This document shows positions 1 to 10,081 of a stretch of 13,504 bases of DNA, one piece after another. Under the pieces are notes generated by a model, which ran no database searches, was not told the DNA's origin, and was given only the letters and a program-made list of their open reading frames with translations. The stretch comes from Actinomycetota bacterium. Lineage in GTDB: Bacteria; Actinomycetota; Humimicrobiia; Humimicrobiales; Humimicrobiaceae. The position numbers and the translations under genes are program-made. Positions within the stretch are counted from its first letter, which is position 1, and each line of letters starts with the position of its first letter. The stretch spans positions 1 through 13,504 of the forward strand of contig JACVJB010000003.1 in the NCBI GenBank assembly GCA_015711775.1, in the 5' to 3' direction.

Positions 1-8
1 TTTTTGTC

Positions 9-3000
9 CTATATATTCATTTCAAGGTCCTGTTTTTCATCATCAGTTATTTCCTTAAACACTTCCATTTCTTCCTCTTTTTCCTGTTCATAGCCAACAT
101 AGATAAGTTCAATATCACGGTATCTTTTCATTCCGGTACCGGCAGGAATTGACTTGCCTATAATAACATTTTCCTTAAGCCCGATAAGATTGTCCACCTT
201 GTTTTCAAGGGAAGCATCTGTGAGTACCTTTGTTGTTTCCTGGAAAGAAGCAGCCGCCAGCCAGCTGTCTGTTGCAAGCGATGCTTTTGTTATTCCCATA
301 AGGTTTTGCTTTGCAGTAGCGCCAGCAAGTCCTTCAGCCATAAGTTTTTTATTTTCTTTTTCAAACACAAGCCTGTCAACAAGCTGACCCGGCAAAAACT
401 GGCTGTCTCCCTGGTCAATAATAGTTACTTTTTTAAGCATCTGTCTTACTATTATTTCTATGTGCTTATCATTTATGTCAACACCCTGGGATTTATAAAC
501 ATCCTGTATTTCTTTTACAAGATACTGCTCGCAAACTTTAATACCGCTGATTTTTAAAATGTCGTGTGGATTTTTAATACCTTCTGTAAGTTGATCCCCG
601 GTATTTACAAATGATTTATCGGCTACCCTTATTTTGGTTCTTGTGGGAACCTGGTAAGTTTTTTCTTCACCGTTTTCCTGGTTTTTTATCGTTATCATCC
701 TGAATTTCGGGTCAACGTCTTCAATCGAAACAATTCCCGATATTTCAGCAATAAATGCATGCTCTTTCGGCCGTCTTGCCTCAAAAAGTTCAACAACTCT
801 TGGAAGACCGCTGGTTATATCAATGCCTTCAAATGTTTTTTCATGCTTGTGCACATGAGTTTTTCTTTTTGCAGTAAATACTATCTTTGCAAATACTTCG
901 CCTTCCTCAACATTTATGCACTTGTTAATCTGCAGTATTTCACCCTTTGGAAATATAACATCAACAACTCCGCCGTTTTCCATTTTTACCTGGAATGTAA
1001 GCCTGCCGTTTATATGCTCAATGTTTATCTCTATTATTTCATCTGTTTCCTTTTGCGTGAAATCATCTTTTTTTAATCCCAGGCTTTCAAGAAGTTCTTT
1101 TTTAAGAACAATTGTACCTGTTACGGGTGATTTGACCGATCTCTGGATAACTGTGCTTGCAATACCTCCGGTGTGGAAAGTACGCATTGTAAGCTGGGTT
1201 CCCGGTTCTCCTATTGACTGGGCAGCAATTGTGCCTACGGATTCGCCAATTGCAATAAGCTTGCCGGATGCCAGGTCTCTTCCATAACACTGCTGGCATA
1301 CCCCGAATTCGGATTCACAGGTAAGCCCGGAACGCACTTTAACACTTTCAATATTTGCATGTATAAGATTCTGCAGGTCTTTTTCCTTTATCTCTTCACC
1401 TGCTTTTAATATTATCTTTTTTGTTTTTGTATTAATGATGTCATCCGAGCAAATCCTGCCTATAAGATTAACGTTGGGTTCACCTTCAAGAGTAAGAACA
1501 TAAAGATAAATGCCTTCTTCCGTGCCGCAGTCAGGCATCCTTACTATAGTTTCCTGGGCAACATCCACGAGCCTTCTTGTAAGATACCCTGAATCTGCGG
1601 TACGGAGAGCAGTATCTGCAAGGCCCTGCCTTGCGCCATGCGTTGAAATAAAATATTCAAGAACTGTAAGGCCCTCCCTGAAGTTGGATTTTATCGGCCT
1701 GTCAATAATATCGCCACGGGCGTTTGCTACAAGGCCCCTCATACCTGCAAGCTGTCGAAGCTGTTTTATATTTCCACGCGCACCCGATGTTGCCATCATA
1801 TAAACAGGATTGAATTTATCGAAATTTTTTTCCATGGCATCAGCAACATCTTCAGAGGCTCTTGACCATATCTGTATAACATTGTAGTGTCTTTCAGTAT
1901 CTGTTATGAGGCCATTTTTATAATATTCTTCTATTTTTTCTATTTTCTTTTCAACATTTTCAAGTATCCTGGCTTTTACGGGCGGCACCTCTATATCATC
2001 AATTCCAATTGTAAGCCCTGATTTGGTGGCATATTTAAAACCAGTTTCTTTAATGCTGTCAAGAATTTCTGTTACAACTGACATCGGGTATTTATCAAGA
2101 CAGTCTGAAATTATTGCAAGCAGGTTTTTTTTATTTATTTCTTTATTTACAAAAGCATAGTCATCAGGAAGAGTCTGGTTAAATGTAATTCTTCCTACTG
2201 TAGTTAAAACTGCTTTTTTATTTATCTTTACAGTTATATGATTGTCAAGGTTTATAATCCCGAAATCATAATCCCTGAGCGCATCCTCGGAACTGTTGTA
2301 AAATCTTTTCTTTTCACCTGGTATTTCCCTCTCGGATGTCAGGTAAAAAAGCCCCATTACCATATCCTGGCTGGGTATTGTTACCGGCTGGCCGCTTGCA
2401 GGCGACAGTATGTTATTGGAGGACAGCATGAGCACCAGCGCTTCGGCTTTTGCCTCATTTGAAAGGGGCACATGCACAGCCATCTGGTCGCCGTCAAAGT
2501 CAGCATTAAAAGGCGGACACACAAGCGGATGTATCTGTATTGCCTTGCCCTCAACAAGTATGGGCAAAAATGCCTGTATTCCAAGCCTGTGAAGGGTAGG
2601 CGCCCTGTTCAGCAGCACAGGATGATTCTTTATAACTTCTTCAAGAACGTCATAAACTTCGTCGCTGCCTTTTTCCACCATTGTTTTGGCGCTTTTTATA
2701 TTCTGGGCATATTCTTTCTCCACAAGCTCTTTCATTACAAAAGGCTTAAAAAGTTCAAGAGCTATAGTTTTCGGAAGGCCGCACTGATAAAGTTTTATCT
2801 TCGGGTTTACAACTATAACTGATCGTCCGGAGTAATCAACACGCTTGCCTAAAAGATTCTGCCTGAAACGGCCCTGTTTTCCTTTTAGCATATCAGACAG
2901 TGATTTCAGCGGCCTGTTTCCTGCTCCAAGAACAGCCCTTCCCCGCCTGCCATTGTCAAACAGGCTGTCCACTGCTTCCTGGAGCATCCTTTTTTCATTA

Positions 3001-4163
3001 TTTATGATAATTTCAGGGGCATTGAGCTCAAGAAGTTTTTTTAACCTGTTATTGCGGTTTATAACCCTGCGGTAAAGATCATTTAAATCCGAGGTTGCAA
3101 ACCGGCCGCCGTCAAGCTGTACCATGGGGCGAAGATCAGGAGGTATTACAGGCAGTATATCAATTATCATATATTCAGGTTTATTAACTGAGTCCTGGAA
3201 AACTGAAAGTATTTTAAGCCTTTTTATGGCCCTTATTCTTTTCTGGCCCTTGGAGTCTTTAATAATATTTTTCAGTTCTTCAACTTCCTTTTTAACATCT
3301 ATATTTTTAAGCAGCTCTTTTACCGACTCTGCGCCCATCCCGCCGTCAAAATAGTCACTGTATATTTCTTTCATCTTTTTGAAAAGTGATTCATCCGAAA
3401 CAAGCATTTTTTCTTCAATGTTCAAAAAGAAGGTGTTTGCACGTTTAATAAGGTCCAGCTCTTCCCTGTATATTTCTTTTTCCTCAATAAGCATTTTCTC
3501 GGCTTCTTTAACAATTTTTGCAATCTTTGCCTCAAGGTCTTTTTCGGAATTTATATCCTCGTCCTCAATTGCCTCGATTTCTTTTAATTCTTCGCCTTCT
3601 TTGTATCTTTTCAGTAAATCATCTTTATTATCCTTTATGTCTTTAAGTCTGGCTTCATGCATTTCCGCAGCCAGTACATTCGCCTGTTCCGTAAGTTCTT
3701 TTATTTTTTCCTTATCTGCCTTTAATGCTTCCCTGTTGACTTTTGTAATTATATAGGAGTCAAAATAAAGCACTTTTTCAAGATCCCGGGGGCTCAAATC
3801 AAGCACATAGCCCAGCCTTGAAGGCACGCCCTTAAAAAACCATATGTGCGACACGGGAGCTGCAAGGCTTATATGCCCCATTCTTTCCCGCCTTACATTT
3901 GCGCGGGTAACTTCTACTCCGCATCTTTCACATATAATACCTTTAAAACGCACTCTCTTGTATTTTCCGCAGTAGCATTCCCAGTCCTTTGTGGGGCCAA
4001 ATATCCGTTCGCAGAAAAGGCCGTCTTTTTCCGGTTTTAATGTCCTGTAATTAATGGTTTCGGGTTTTTTTACTTCCCCGTTTGACCAGGATTTTATCTT
4101 CTCCGGTGAAGCGAGACCAATTTTTATAGCGTCGAAATTATTCACATCTATATTTATTACCAT
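9..4163 (-). CDS. rpoC: DNA-directed RNA polymerase subunit beta' (RpoC)
   Basis: Largest catalytic subunit of bacterial RNA polymerase, 1384 residues. The N-terminal zinc ribbon has Cys63, Cys65, Cys78 and Cys81. The absolutely conserved active-site motif [10 protein letters not shown] lies at about 553-562, with Asp555, Asp557 and Asp559 as Mg ligands. The second zinc site is Cys879, Cys949, Cys956 and Cys959. The bridge helix is at about 828-870 ([18 protein letters not shown]), and the trigger loop starts near [16 protein letters not shown] (985-1000) with no large insertion like the one in E. coli. A charged, probably coiled-coil insertion spans about 145-240, followed by [10 protein letters not shown]. 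This matches the place and character of the insertion known in Actinobacteria. The ATG start is supported by GGAGGA nine bases upstream (4173-4178). The gene lies 80 bp after rpoB and is presumably cotranscribed with it. The C-terminal tail is acidic. Only eight bases follow the stop codon, so its terminator cannot be seen. Confidence 0.98.
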   Translation of the reverse strand: MVINIDVNNFDAIKIGLASPEKIKSWSNGEVKKPETINYRTLKPEKDGLFCERIFGPTKDWECYCGKYKRVRFKGIICERCGVEVTRANVRRERMGHISLAAPVSHIWFFKGVPSRLGYVLDLSPRDLEKVLYFDSYIITKVNREALKADKEKIKELTEQANVLAAEMHEARLKDIKDNKDDLLKRYKEGEELKEIEAIEDEDINSEKDLEAKIAKIVKEAEKMLIEEKEIYREELDLIKRANTFFLNIEEKMLVSDESLFKKMKEIYSDYFDGGMGAESVKELLKNIDVKKEVEELKNIIKDSKGQKRIRAIKRLKILSVFQDSVNKPEYMIIDILPVIPPDLRPMVQLDGGRFATSDLNDLYRRVINRNNRLKKLLELNAPEIIINNEKRMLQEAVDSLFDNGRRGRAVLGAGNRPLKSLSDMLKGKQGRFRQNLLGKRVDYSGRSVIVVNPKIKLYQCGLPKTIALELFKPFVMKELVEKEYAQNIKSAKTMVEKGSDEVYDVLEEVIKNHPVLLNRAPTLHRLGIQAFLPILVEGKAIQIHPLVCPPFNADFDGDQMAVHVPLSNEAKAEALVLMLSSNNILSPASGQPVTIPSQDMVMGLFYLTSEREIPGEKKRFYNSSEDALRDYDFGIINLDNHITVKINKKAVLTTVGRITFNQTLPDDYAFVNKEINKKNLLAIISDCLDKYPMSVVTEILDSIKETGFKYATKSGLTIGIDDIEVPPVKARILENVEKKIEKIEEYYKNGLITDTERHYNVIQIWSRASEDVADAMEKNFDKFNPVYMMATSGARGNIKQLRQLAGMRGLVANARGDIIDRPIKSNFREGLTVLEYFISTHGARQGLADTALRTADSGYLTRRLVDVAQETIVRMPDCGTEEGIYLYVLTLEGEPNVNLIGRICSDDIINTKTKKIILKAGEEIKEKDLQNLIHANIESVKVRSGLTCESEFGVCQQCYGRDLASGKLIAIGESVGTIAAQSIGEPGTQLTMRTFHTGGIASTVIQRSVKSPVTGTIVLKKELLESLGLKKDDFTQKETDEIIEINIEHINGRLTFQVKMENGGVVDVIFPKGEILQINKCINVEEGEVFAKIVFTAKRKTHVHKHEKTFEGIDITSGLPRVVELFEARRPKEHAFIAEISGIVSIEDVDPKFRMITIKNQENGEEKTYQVPTRTKIRVADKSFVNTGDQLTEGIKNPHDILKISGIKVCEQYLVKEIQDVYKSQGVDINDKHIEIIVRQMLKKVTIIDQGDSQFLPGQLVDRLVFEKENKKLMAEGLAGATAKQNLMGITKASLATDSWLAAASFQETTKVLTDASLENKVDNLIGLKENVIIGKSIPAGTGMKRYRDIELIYVGYEQEKEEEMEVFKEITDDEKQDLEMNI

Positions 4164-4208
4164 TTTTTATAATCCTCCAAAATTTATAAAAAATTTTTAT
4201 TTTAAAAT

Positions 4209-4224
4209 GCGTTAGGGCCTACGC
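4209..4224 (-). other. small hairpin in the rpoB-rpoC gap
   Basis: The 80-bp gap between rpoB and rpoC (4164-4243) is very A/T-rich except for this GC-richer imperfect hairpin, with arms GCGT and ACGC and a partly paired core. It is followed on the minus strand by an A/T stretch with no clean U-run, so it is more likely an mRNA structure or processing site than an efficient terminator. Its function is unknown. Confidence 0.3.
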
Positions 4225-4243
4225 TTAAATTTTTAAAAACTAT

Positions 4244-7200
4244 TTAAGTTTCTTCAGTTTTTTTTGTCTTTGCCCTGCCGGCAGATGCCTTTGGTTTTTT
4301 TTCCTGCTTTTTTGCAGTTTCGCTTAACATTTTATTTATGGCATCTTCATCGCTTAAAGCAGTACCCGTATCGGCCTGGGGCTTTTTATCCGCTTTTTTG
4401 GAACTGCTTTTTTGCTCTTTAAAATCATCAAAGTCTTCCGGCTCCCCGTCATCAAAAGAATCCTTATCCATAAAATCCTCATCCCCATCTCCATAGTAGT
4501 CTTCCTCTTCGGTTTCTTCTTCCTGATCAAATTCAAGGTTTAAAGCTTCATGGCCTATCAGATCTATGCCAAGCTCTTCTACTGTTTTCATTATGTCATC
4601 CTGCTCTGTGTCAACCTTGACTTCCTTGCCTTCTTCCGAGAGCACTTCCACATCAAGGCCAAGGCTCTGCATTTCTTTTACAAGGACTTTAAAGGACTCC
4701 GGTATTCCGGGTTTGTCTATATTTTCCCCTTTGACAATGGATTCATAAGTTTTCACTCTGCCAACAACATCATCTGATTTTATAGTCAGCATTTCCTGCA
4801 ACAGATATGCCGCTCCGTAAGCTTCAAGGGCCCATACTTCCATTTCACCAAAACGCTGGCCGCCAAACTGAGCTTTTCCTCCAAGCGGCTGCTGGGTCAC
4901 CAGTGAATAAGGCCCGGTTGATCTTGCATGGATTTTATCATCAACAAGGTGGGACAGTTTCATAACATAAGCATACCCTACAGTTATTTTATCTGATATT
5001 TTTTCCCCGCTTAAACCATCATAAAGCGCAGTTTTTCCATCCTGAGGCAGCCCGGATTTTTTTAGCAACTGCTTAATAGCAGCTTCGGAGGCGCCGTCAA
5101 ATATGGGACAGGCGCAGTGGACGGAACCGTCCTCATTCCTGACAACTCCGTCTTCCTCCCAGCCTTTGCTGGCAGCCCAGCCAAGATGTGTCTCAAGCAC
5201 CTGGCCTACATTCATTCGCGAAGGAACTCCAAGCGGGTTAAAAATTATATCAACAGGTGTTCCGTCTTCCATATAGGGCATATCCTCTTCAGGAAGTATA
5301 ACTGAAATAATACCTTTATTCCCATGCCTTCCGGCAAGTTTGTCTCCAACCGATATCTTCCTTTTCTTGGAAATAAATACACGGACAAGTTCATTTACAC
5401 CCGGAGGGAGATCCTGTCCGTCTTTTCTTGAAAATACCTGCACATCAAGTACAATCCCTTCCTCGCCATGGGGAACTTTGAGAGAACTGTCCCTCACTTC
5501 ACGGGCTTTTTCACCAAATATGGCCCGAAGAAGTTTTTCCTCGGCAGTAAGCTCCGTTTCGCCTTTCGGAGTAATTTTTCCTACAAGTATATCGCCCGGT
5601 TTAACATACGCGCCAATTCTTATAATGCCTCTCTCATCAAGATTTTTGAGCATTTCATCGCCCACATTGGGTATATCCCTTGTAATTTCCTCAGGTCCCA
5701 GTTTTGTTTGCCTTGCTTCAATTTCCTGCTTAGAGATATGTATTGAAGACAGAACATCCTCTTTAACAAGTCTCTCAGAAATTATTATTGCATCCTCGTA
5801 GTTATAACCTTCCCATGCCATAAACGCCACAAGCAGGTTTCTACCAAGCGCAAGCTCACCGGCCTGTACAGAAGGGCCGTCCGCTATAATATCGCCCTTA
5901 TTCAATTTCTGGCCCTCGTCAACAACAGGTCTCTGGTTAATGCATGTTCCCTGGTTTGAGCGTTTAAATTTATAGAGACTGTACTTCTTATGTCCGGCAT
6001 TCCTGTATTTTACTTCAACAACCCCTGACGATACCCTGCTAACCACGCCATCATCTTCTGCAAGTATTATATGACCGCTGTCTCTTGCAATTTTTTTCTC
6101 CATTCCAGTTCCCACAAGAGGCGCTTCGGGGTAAATCAATGGTACTGCCTGTCTCTGCATATTGGAGCCCATAAGCGCTCTATTGGCGTCATCGTGCTCC
6201 AGAAAAGGTATAAGTGTTGTAGCCGCGCTGAATATCTGCTTTGGGGATACATCCATATAATCAATAGCGCCTGTTTCTGCGGCAATAACCTCACCGCCTG
6301 CGGTACTTAAAAGCTTTTTTTCAATAAAGTTACCTTTTGCATCAACATTTGCTGTCGCCTGGGCAATAACATAATTTTCTTCCCTGTCTGCCGACAGGTA
6401 TTCGACCTCGTTTGTAAGTTTTCCGTCTTTTACCTTAAGATAGGGCGACTCAATAAAACCATAGGGGTTCAGGACTGCATAAGTTGCAAGCGAGCCTATA
6501 AGACCGATGTTTGGGCCCTCAGGAGTTTCAATAGGGCACATTCTTCCATAATGCGATGAATGCACATCCCTTACTTCAAAACCGGCTCTTTCCCTGCTAA
6601 GTCCGCCGGGGCCAAGCGCTGAAAGCCTTCTTTTATGGGTAATTTCAGCAAGAGGATTCGTCTGATCAAGAAACTGTGAAAGCTGACCGCTGCCAAAAAA
6701 CTCCTTAAGCGAGGCAACAAGAGGCCTTATATTAATAAGAGTTTTTGGAGTTATTGTTTCAGAATCCTGTGTAGTCATCCTCTCTTTTACAACACGTTCA
6801 AGCCTTGCAAGTCCTATGCGCACCTGATTTTGTATAAGTTCGCCTATATTTTTAATCCTTCTGTTACCGAAGTGATCAATATCATCTATTTCACCAATAT
6901 TATTCATAAGCTGTACAAGATATTTTAAAATGCGGAACATGTCCTTTGGGTTTAAAATCATCTCATTGCTGCTGTCTATATTCATTTTTTTTGCAATTTC
7001 TGCAAGCCTGCTGTAGACATTTTTATATATTTTAAAAATAAGTTCCCATACCCTGCAGATCTGGCTAATGCTGTCTTTTTCTTCAGCATAAATTTTACTA
7101 ATGGTTTTTAAAGCTTCGTCATCAAGGCTTAATTTGCCTGCTTCTTCAATATCTTCATTTAAAAGAACTTCCAGGTTATTTTCTGCCAAAAACGGTCTTG

Positions 7201-8362
7201 CTGAAACTATATCTGCGCCAATTTTCCTGATGAAGACTATAAAGTCATCTGAAGTATGCAAAGGATTATTTTCAGTAATATATTCCTGCATTAATTTTAT
7301 TGCGCCCTTTATTTCAGTTAATGTATTTAAATCTTCCAGTATCTTTGAAGTTAAAGAAAGCCCTTTATCCTCAGGTTCATTTTCATGCGCCAGCCTGTAG
7401 TTCTGGGCAGATTTTTTCATTACATTAAGATTCTCATCAGATTTTTTTTCAATGCTGATTTTTGCGGCGGCATCCTTAAGTGTTATCACAAGCTCTGTAA
7501 AAATGTCCTCTTCAACAATATCTTCTGAAAATTTCTGGTTTGTTTTGTACCTTCCTACTTTACCCATATCATATCTTTTAGGATCAAAGAACAGGGTATA
7601 TATAAGGTTTCTTGCACTGTCTATTGTGGGAGGCTCGCCGGGCCGAAGCTTTTTATATATTTCAATAAGCGCTTCCTCTTCAGTTTCAGTAATATCCTTT
7701 TCAACTGTATTTTTAATGCATTCAGTTTTATCATAGTCGGTAAAAAGGGACAGCAGTTCATCATTATTTCCAAAGCCTATTGATTTTAAAAATATTGTAA
7801 GCAGGAATTTCCTTCTTCTGTCAATCCTGACATAAGCAATATTTTTTTTATCTGTTTCAAGCTCAATCCAGGAGCCTCTGGTAGGAATAACCTTGCAAAG
7901 ATATATTTCCTTCTCTGTTTTTTTATCTATGTCCGAATCATAATAAACTCCGGGAGAACGAACAAGCTGGGATACAACCACTCTCTCGGTTCCGTTAATT
8001 ACAAATGTCCCCTTATCAGTCATCATGGGAAAGTCGCCCATAAAAACTTCCTGCTCTTTTTTCTCCCCGGTTTCTTTATTGACAAATACTGCAAGCACCT
8101 TAAGGGGCGCCGAGTATGTCATATCCTGCATCTTGCACTCATCGGGGCTTGCATTTATCTCGTCAAAAGCATAGCTGTCAAAGGAGAGAGACATGGTTCC
8201 TGTAAAATCCTCAATAGGTGAAATATCTCTTAGGGCTTCTTTAACGCCTTCACTTAAAAACCAGTCAAAAGACTTTCTCTGAATATCCAGAAGATGCGGG
8301 ATTTCCATTACCTTTGGAATCTTGCCAAAATTATACCTTTGAATTTTTTTTATTTTTTGCAT
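4244..8362 (-). CDS. rpoB: DNA-directed RNA polymerase subunit beta (RpoB)
   Basis: Second catalytic subunit of RNA polymerase, 1372 residues, longer than B. subtilis RpoB (about 1190). Conserved blocks appear in order: [13 protein letters not shown] (24-36), the fork and protrusion motifs [20 protein letters not shown] (120-139), the rifampicin-pocket cluster (about 557-588), [16 protein letters not shown] (607-622), [12 protein letters not shown] (1006-1017), and [20 protein letters not shown] (1167-1186) near the C-terminus. In the rifampicin pocket the contacts equivalent to E. coli Gln513, Asp516, His526, Arg529 and Ser531 are all present (Asp566, His576 and Ser581 here), so a drug-sensitive pocket is expected. 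Two parts are unusual: a helical insertion at about 278-470, and a C-terminal tail of roughly 125 residues that is acidic and then Lys-rich. The ATG start has AAGGGAG nine bases upstream (8372-8378). The gene is probably driven by its own promoter at 8617-8644, and rpoC follows it. Confidence 0.98.
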   Translation of the reverse strand: MQKIKKIQRYNFGKIPKVMEIPHLLDIQRKSFDWFLSEGVKEALRDISPIEDFTGTMSLSFDSYAFDEINASPDECKMQDMTYSAPLKVLAVFVNKETGEKKEQEVFMGDFPMMTDKGTFVINGTERVVVSQLVRSPGVYYDSDIDKKTEKEIYLCKVIPTRGSWIELETDKKNIAYVRIDRRRKFLLTIFLKSIGFGNNDELLSLFTDYDKTECIKNTVEKDITETEEEALIEIYKKLRPGEPPTIDSARNLIYTLFFDPKRYDMGKVGRYKTNQKFSEDIVEEDIFTELVITLKDAAAKISIEKKSDENLNVMKKSAQNYRLAHENEPEDKGLSLTSKILEDLNTLTEIKGAIKLMQEYITENNPLHTSDDFIVFIRKIGADIVSARPFLAENNLEVLLNEDIEEAGKLSLDDEALKTISKIYAEEKDSISQICRVWELIFKIYKNVYSRLAEIAKKMNIDSSNEMILNPKDMFRILKYLVQLMNNIGEIDDIDHFGNRRIKNIGELIQNQVRIGLARLERVVKERMTTQDSETITPKTLINIRPLVASLKEFFGSGQLSQFLDQTNPLAEITHKRRLSALGPGGLSRERAGFEVRDVHSSHYGRMCPIETPEGPNIGLIGSLATYAVLNPYGFIESPYLKVKDGKLTNEVEYLSADREENYVIAQATANVDAKGNFIEKKLLSTAGGEVIAAETGAIDYMDVSPKQIFSAATTLIPFLEHDDANRALMGSNMQRQAVPLIYPEAPLVGTGMEKKIARDSGHIILAEDDGVVSRVSSGVVEVKYRNAGHKKYSLYKFKRSNQGTCINQRPVVDEGQKLNKGDIIADGPSVQAGELALGRNLLVAFMAWEGYNYEDAIIISERLVKEDVLSSIHISKQEIEARQTKLGPEEITRDIPNVGDEMLKNLDERGIIRIGAYVKPGDILVGKITPKGETELTAEEKLLRAIFGEKAREVRDSSLKVPHGEEGIVLDVQVFSRKDGQDLPPGVNELVRVFISKKRKISVGDKLAGRHGNKGIISVILPEEDMPYMEDGTPVDIIFNPLGVPSRMNVGQVLETHLGWAASKGWEEDGVVRNEDGSVHCACPIFDGASEAAIKQLLKKSGLPQDGKTALYDGLSGEKISDKITVGYAYVMKLSHLVDDKIHARSTGPYSLVTQQPLGGKAQFGGQRFGEMEVWALEAYGAAYLLQEMLTIKSDDVVGRVKTYESIVKGENIDKPGIPESFKVLVKEMQSLGLDVEVLSEEGKEVKVDTEQDDIMKTVEELGIDLIGHEALNLEFDQEEETEEEDYYGDGDEDFMDKDSFDDGEPEDFDDFKEQKSSSKKADKKPQADTGTALSDEDAINKMLSETAKKQEKKPKASAGRAKTKKTEET

Positions 8363-8497
8363 TAATTGATTCTCCCTTATAAATTATTTCTGTTATAAGC
8401 AAACTTTAAAAAGTGCTGCAGCCGGCGCAATAGCAGATAATTACTATAAAGCCTCCGGAAATTATCCCGGCAGTAACAAATTTTTTCCTTAAAGGAT

Positions 8498-8523
8498 AAA
8501 AAAATAACTGCAGAAACAGTTAT
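8498..8523 (-). terminator. terminator-like hairpin inside the rpoB leader
   Basis: Perfect 7-bp stem ATAACTG/CAGTTAT with a 6-nt loop, followed on the minus strand by a run of six to seven U. The stem has only two G-C pairs, so termination may be partial, which fits an attenuator. On the plus strand the same stem is followed by CTTTTT, so it could act in both directions. Confidence 0.5.
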
Positions 8524-8557
8524 CTTTTTACAAATAAAAGCACAGTTTTATCACTGT

Positions 8558-8579
8558 AAAAAAGCTCGGTTAAACCGGC
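8558..8579 (-). terminator. early terminator-like hairpin in the rpoB leader
   Basis: On the minus strand GCCGGTTTAACCGAGC folds as CGGT/ACCG with a 3-nt loop. Two further G-C pairs form after a one-base bulge, and six U follow directly. It starts only about 30 nt after the expected transcription start. It could be an attenuator, or the terminator for read-through from the dehydrogenase gene. Confidence 0.4.
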
Positions 8580-8616
8580 AGGTGAAGTAATAGTTAAGAA
8601 AAACTGACGATGTAAA

Positions 8617-8644
8617 ATAATAACTGTTATTTTCACGATGTCAA
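8617..8644 (-). promoter_or_regulatory. predicted sigma70-type promoter for rpoBC
   Basis: A perfect -35 box TTGACA (8639-8644) and a -10 box TATTAT (8617-8622), one mismatch from consensus, are separated by 16 bp. The site lies just after the alcohol dehydrogenase stop codon and points toward rpoB. A perfect palindrome, AATAACAGTTATT on the minus strand, covers the end of the spacer and the -10 box. The 7-mer ACGATGT occurs on both sides (8607-8613 and 8635-8641). These repeats could be an operator. Confidence 0.72.
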
Positions 8645-8668
8645 GGACTTTTTTTCAGGATTTTTTTA

Positions 8669-10009
8669 TCAGCTTAAATTCCTTATAAGTGAAAAATCCC
8701 CCGCCTCAGCGGCCCTTAGCAGCGGCTTAATATATTTATCTATCAGGCAAGCATTGAGGGAAACGGGCATATTTTTCAGTTTCATTTCAAGCTGCGGGTT
8801 TTTAGCATTTAAAATTGCCCTGTCAATATGCTCTTCCTTAAATCCATAAACTCCTGAAAGTCTGTCAGGCACTTCAGCAGACTTTAAAAAGTTCCGCATT
8901 GCGCCTCCTGCAATCTCACCCAGCAGGCGGGAGGGCAGCGCTGAAACTTTATCAGGTATTTTATTTCCTGCATGAATGCCGCTTATATCTTTTTCATTTT
9001 CCAGATAGCCTGAGAAAACTTCAATAAGCTTTATGAGCTGCCTTCTGATAGCAGGTGCAAAAAATACTGTCCAGTAAGGGTTCATAATTCCGCAGGCTCT
9101 GCCATGGCTTAATATATCTGTAAGTGAAAAGCTGTTTAAATGCGCCCCGTTTGTACCCCCGAGCATTATGGCGTATCCGCCAAGGTCAGTGCCAAGCCCT
9201 ATAAGTTCCCTTATTTTTAAGTCATAACCGTTTTTTAGAACCTTCTGGAAATTATTAACAAGCAGTTTAAGTCCCGTGAGCGCAACTTCTTCAATTCTAT
9301 CATAATTTTCAGGGTTTTTGTCATAATCTGCGCCATAATAGACTTCAATCAGGTGAGATATGCCGTCAAGCACTCCGTCAATTGTCAGCTCCCTGCTCAT
9401 CGATGCTGTGACAGAATAATCAAACAGACAAACAGGAGGAATTACTGCATCATCAACAATAAGTTTTTTCTGGCCTGTTTTTAAATTCGTAACATTTGTA
9501 TATTTAGTAAGATGGGCGGCAGACGATGCAGACATTTGTATGGCAAAAAGAGGGTATGGCTTTTTGCCGCTTTTTTTTATTTGACGTGTGACCAGACCGG
9601 TGCCAAAATACGGTTCAATGTTATTAACTTTCGGGCTTAGCGCGGCAAGAAATGCAGCCGCTTTGGCGCAATCTATGGTGCTGCCGCCCCCTGCTGCAAT
9701 TATAAAATCCGGACTGATTTTTTCAATTACTTCTTTTAAATAATATATGTCCTCGACAGGGCTATTGGGTTTAGCAGAATCAACTGTCTCAAGAACATCT
9801 ATATTATTTCCTGACAGGGATTTCAGAAGAGCTGCTTTAAAATCTTTTGCCCATTTTGATGAGGATACTGAGAGCACGGCGCGAAATCCGAGTTTTTCCG
9901 CAAGATAGCCTGCTTTTTCAATCGTATTTAACCCGAATATATAACTGCTTCCCTTAAACTGGCATAAAAGTTTTTCCGCCTTTGATTTTATTGTCTGGCT
10001 GCTTTCCAT
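8669..10009 (-). CDS. iron-containing alcohol dehydrogenase family protein
   Basis: Member of the iron-type (group III) alcohol dehydrogenase superfamily, 446 residues, probably a cytoplasmic NAD(P)-dependent oxidoreductase. The N-terminal nucleotide-binding half carries DFIIAAGGGSTIDCAKA (GGGS at 107-110). The four metal ligands of the family appear intact: Asp215 and His219 in DGISHLIEVYYG, His290 in GAHLNSF, and His302 in SHGRACGIMNPY. The usual PTT.GTGSE.T segment is replaced by QMSASSAAHLTKYTNVT (158-174), placing it in a divergent subgroup whose substrate I cannot name. No signal peptide or membrane segment is seen. The ATG has only a weak ribosome binding site (GGG about 11 bases upstream), unlike its neighbours. 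It is out of place between rplL and rpoB, with gaps of 198 and 306 bp, and looks like an insertion into the ribosomal-polymerase cluster. A functional link to the neighbours is not evident. Confidence 0.88.
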   Translation of the reverse strand: MESSQTIKSKAEKLLCQFKGSSYIFGLNTIEKAGYLAEKLGFRAVLSVSSSKWAKDFKAALLKSLSGNNIDVLETVDSAKPNSPVEDIYYLKEVIEKISPDFIIAAGGGSTIDCAKAAAFLAALSPKVNNIEPYFGTGLVTRQIKKSGKKPYPLFAIQMSASSAAHLTKYTNVTNLKTGQKKLIVDDAVIPPVCLFDYSVTASMSRELTIDGVLDGISHLIEVYYGADYDKNPENYDRIEEVALTGLKLLVNNFQKVLKNGYDLKIRELIGLGTDLGGYAIMLGGTNGAHLNSFSLTDILSHGRACGIMNPYWTVFFAPAIRRQLIKLIEVFSGYLENEKDISGIHAGNKIPDKVSALPSRLLGEIAGGAMRNFLKSAEVPDRLSGVYGFKEEHIDRAILNAKNPQLEMKLKNMPVSLNACLIDKYIKPLLRAAEAGDFSLIRNLS

Positions 10010-10081
10010 TTTACAATCATACCCGGCCTTAAAAAATGATATAAATTAGTAAAAATATTAATTCAGCAACACACTTAGTTT

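Larger units (their letters stand above)
8363..8610 (-). promoter_or_regulatory. long 5' leader of rpoB
   Basis: This is the main part of the 306-bp gap between the alcohol dehydrogenase gene and rpoB. If transcription starts about seven bases past the -10 box at 8617-8622, rpoB mRNA has a leader of roughly 250 nt. It contains two terminator-like hairpins (8558-8579 and 8498-8523), a further 5-bp hairpin (8542-8557), and a GC-rich part nearer the gene. That part has CCGGGA/TTCCGG arms and a GCCGGC/GCTGCAG palindromic patch. The layout suggests transcription attenuation or an mRNA structure controlling RNA polymerase synthesis. I do not recognise it as a known RNA family. No small gene with an acceptable start was found. 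Confidence 0.5.

Noticed and set aside
5340..5801. Plus-strand open frame of 153 codons
   Set aside because: It is antisense to highly conserved rpoB sequence, has low-complexity Ser/Phe/Ile-rich content and matches no family. The same holds for the other plus-strand frames, for example 3379-3756 over rpoC, 10175-10576 over rplL, and 11758-12129 over rplA.
8406..8519. Minus-strand open stretch in the rpoB leader encoding a lipoprotein-like hydrophobic segment ending in CYCAGC
   Set aside because: No ATG, GTG or TTG occurs in frame before it and the upstream codon is a stop. The stretch overlaps a terminator-like hairpin. It might be a gene remnant, but there is no independent support.
8520..8636. 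Minus-strand 38-codon frame starting at GTG inside the rpoB promoter
   Set aside because: The start codon lies between the -35 and -10 boxes, no ribosome binding site precedes it, and it would not be on a transcript from that promoter.
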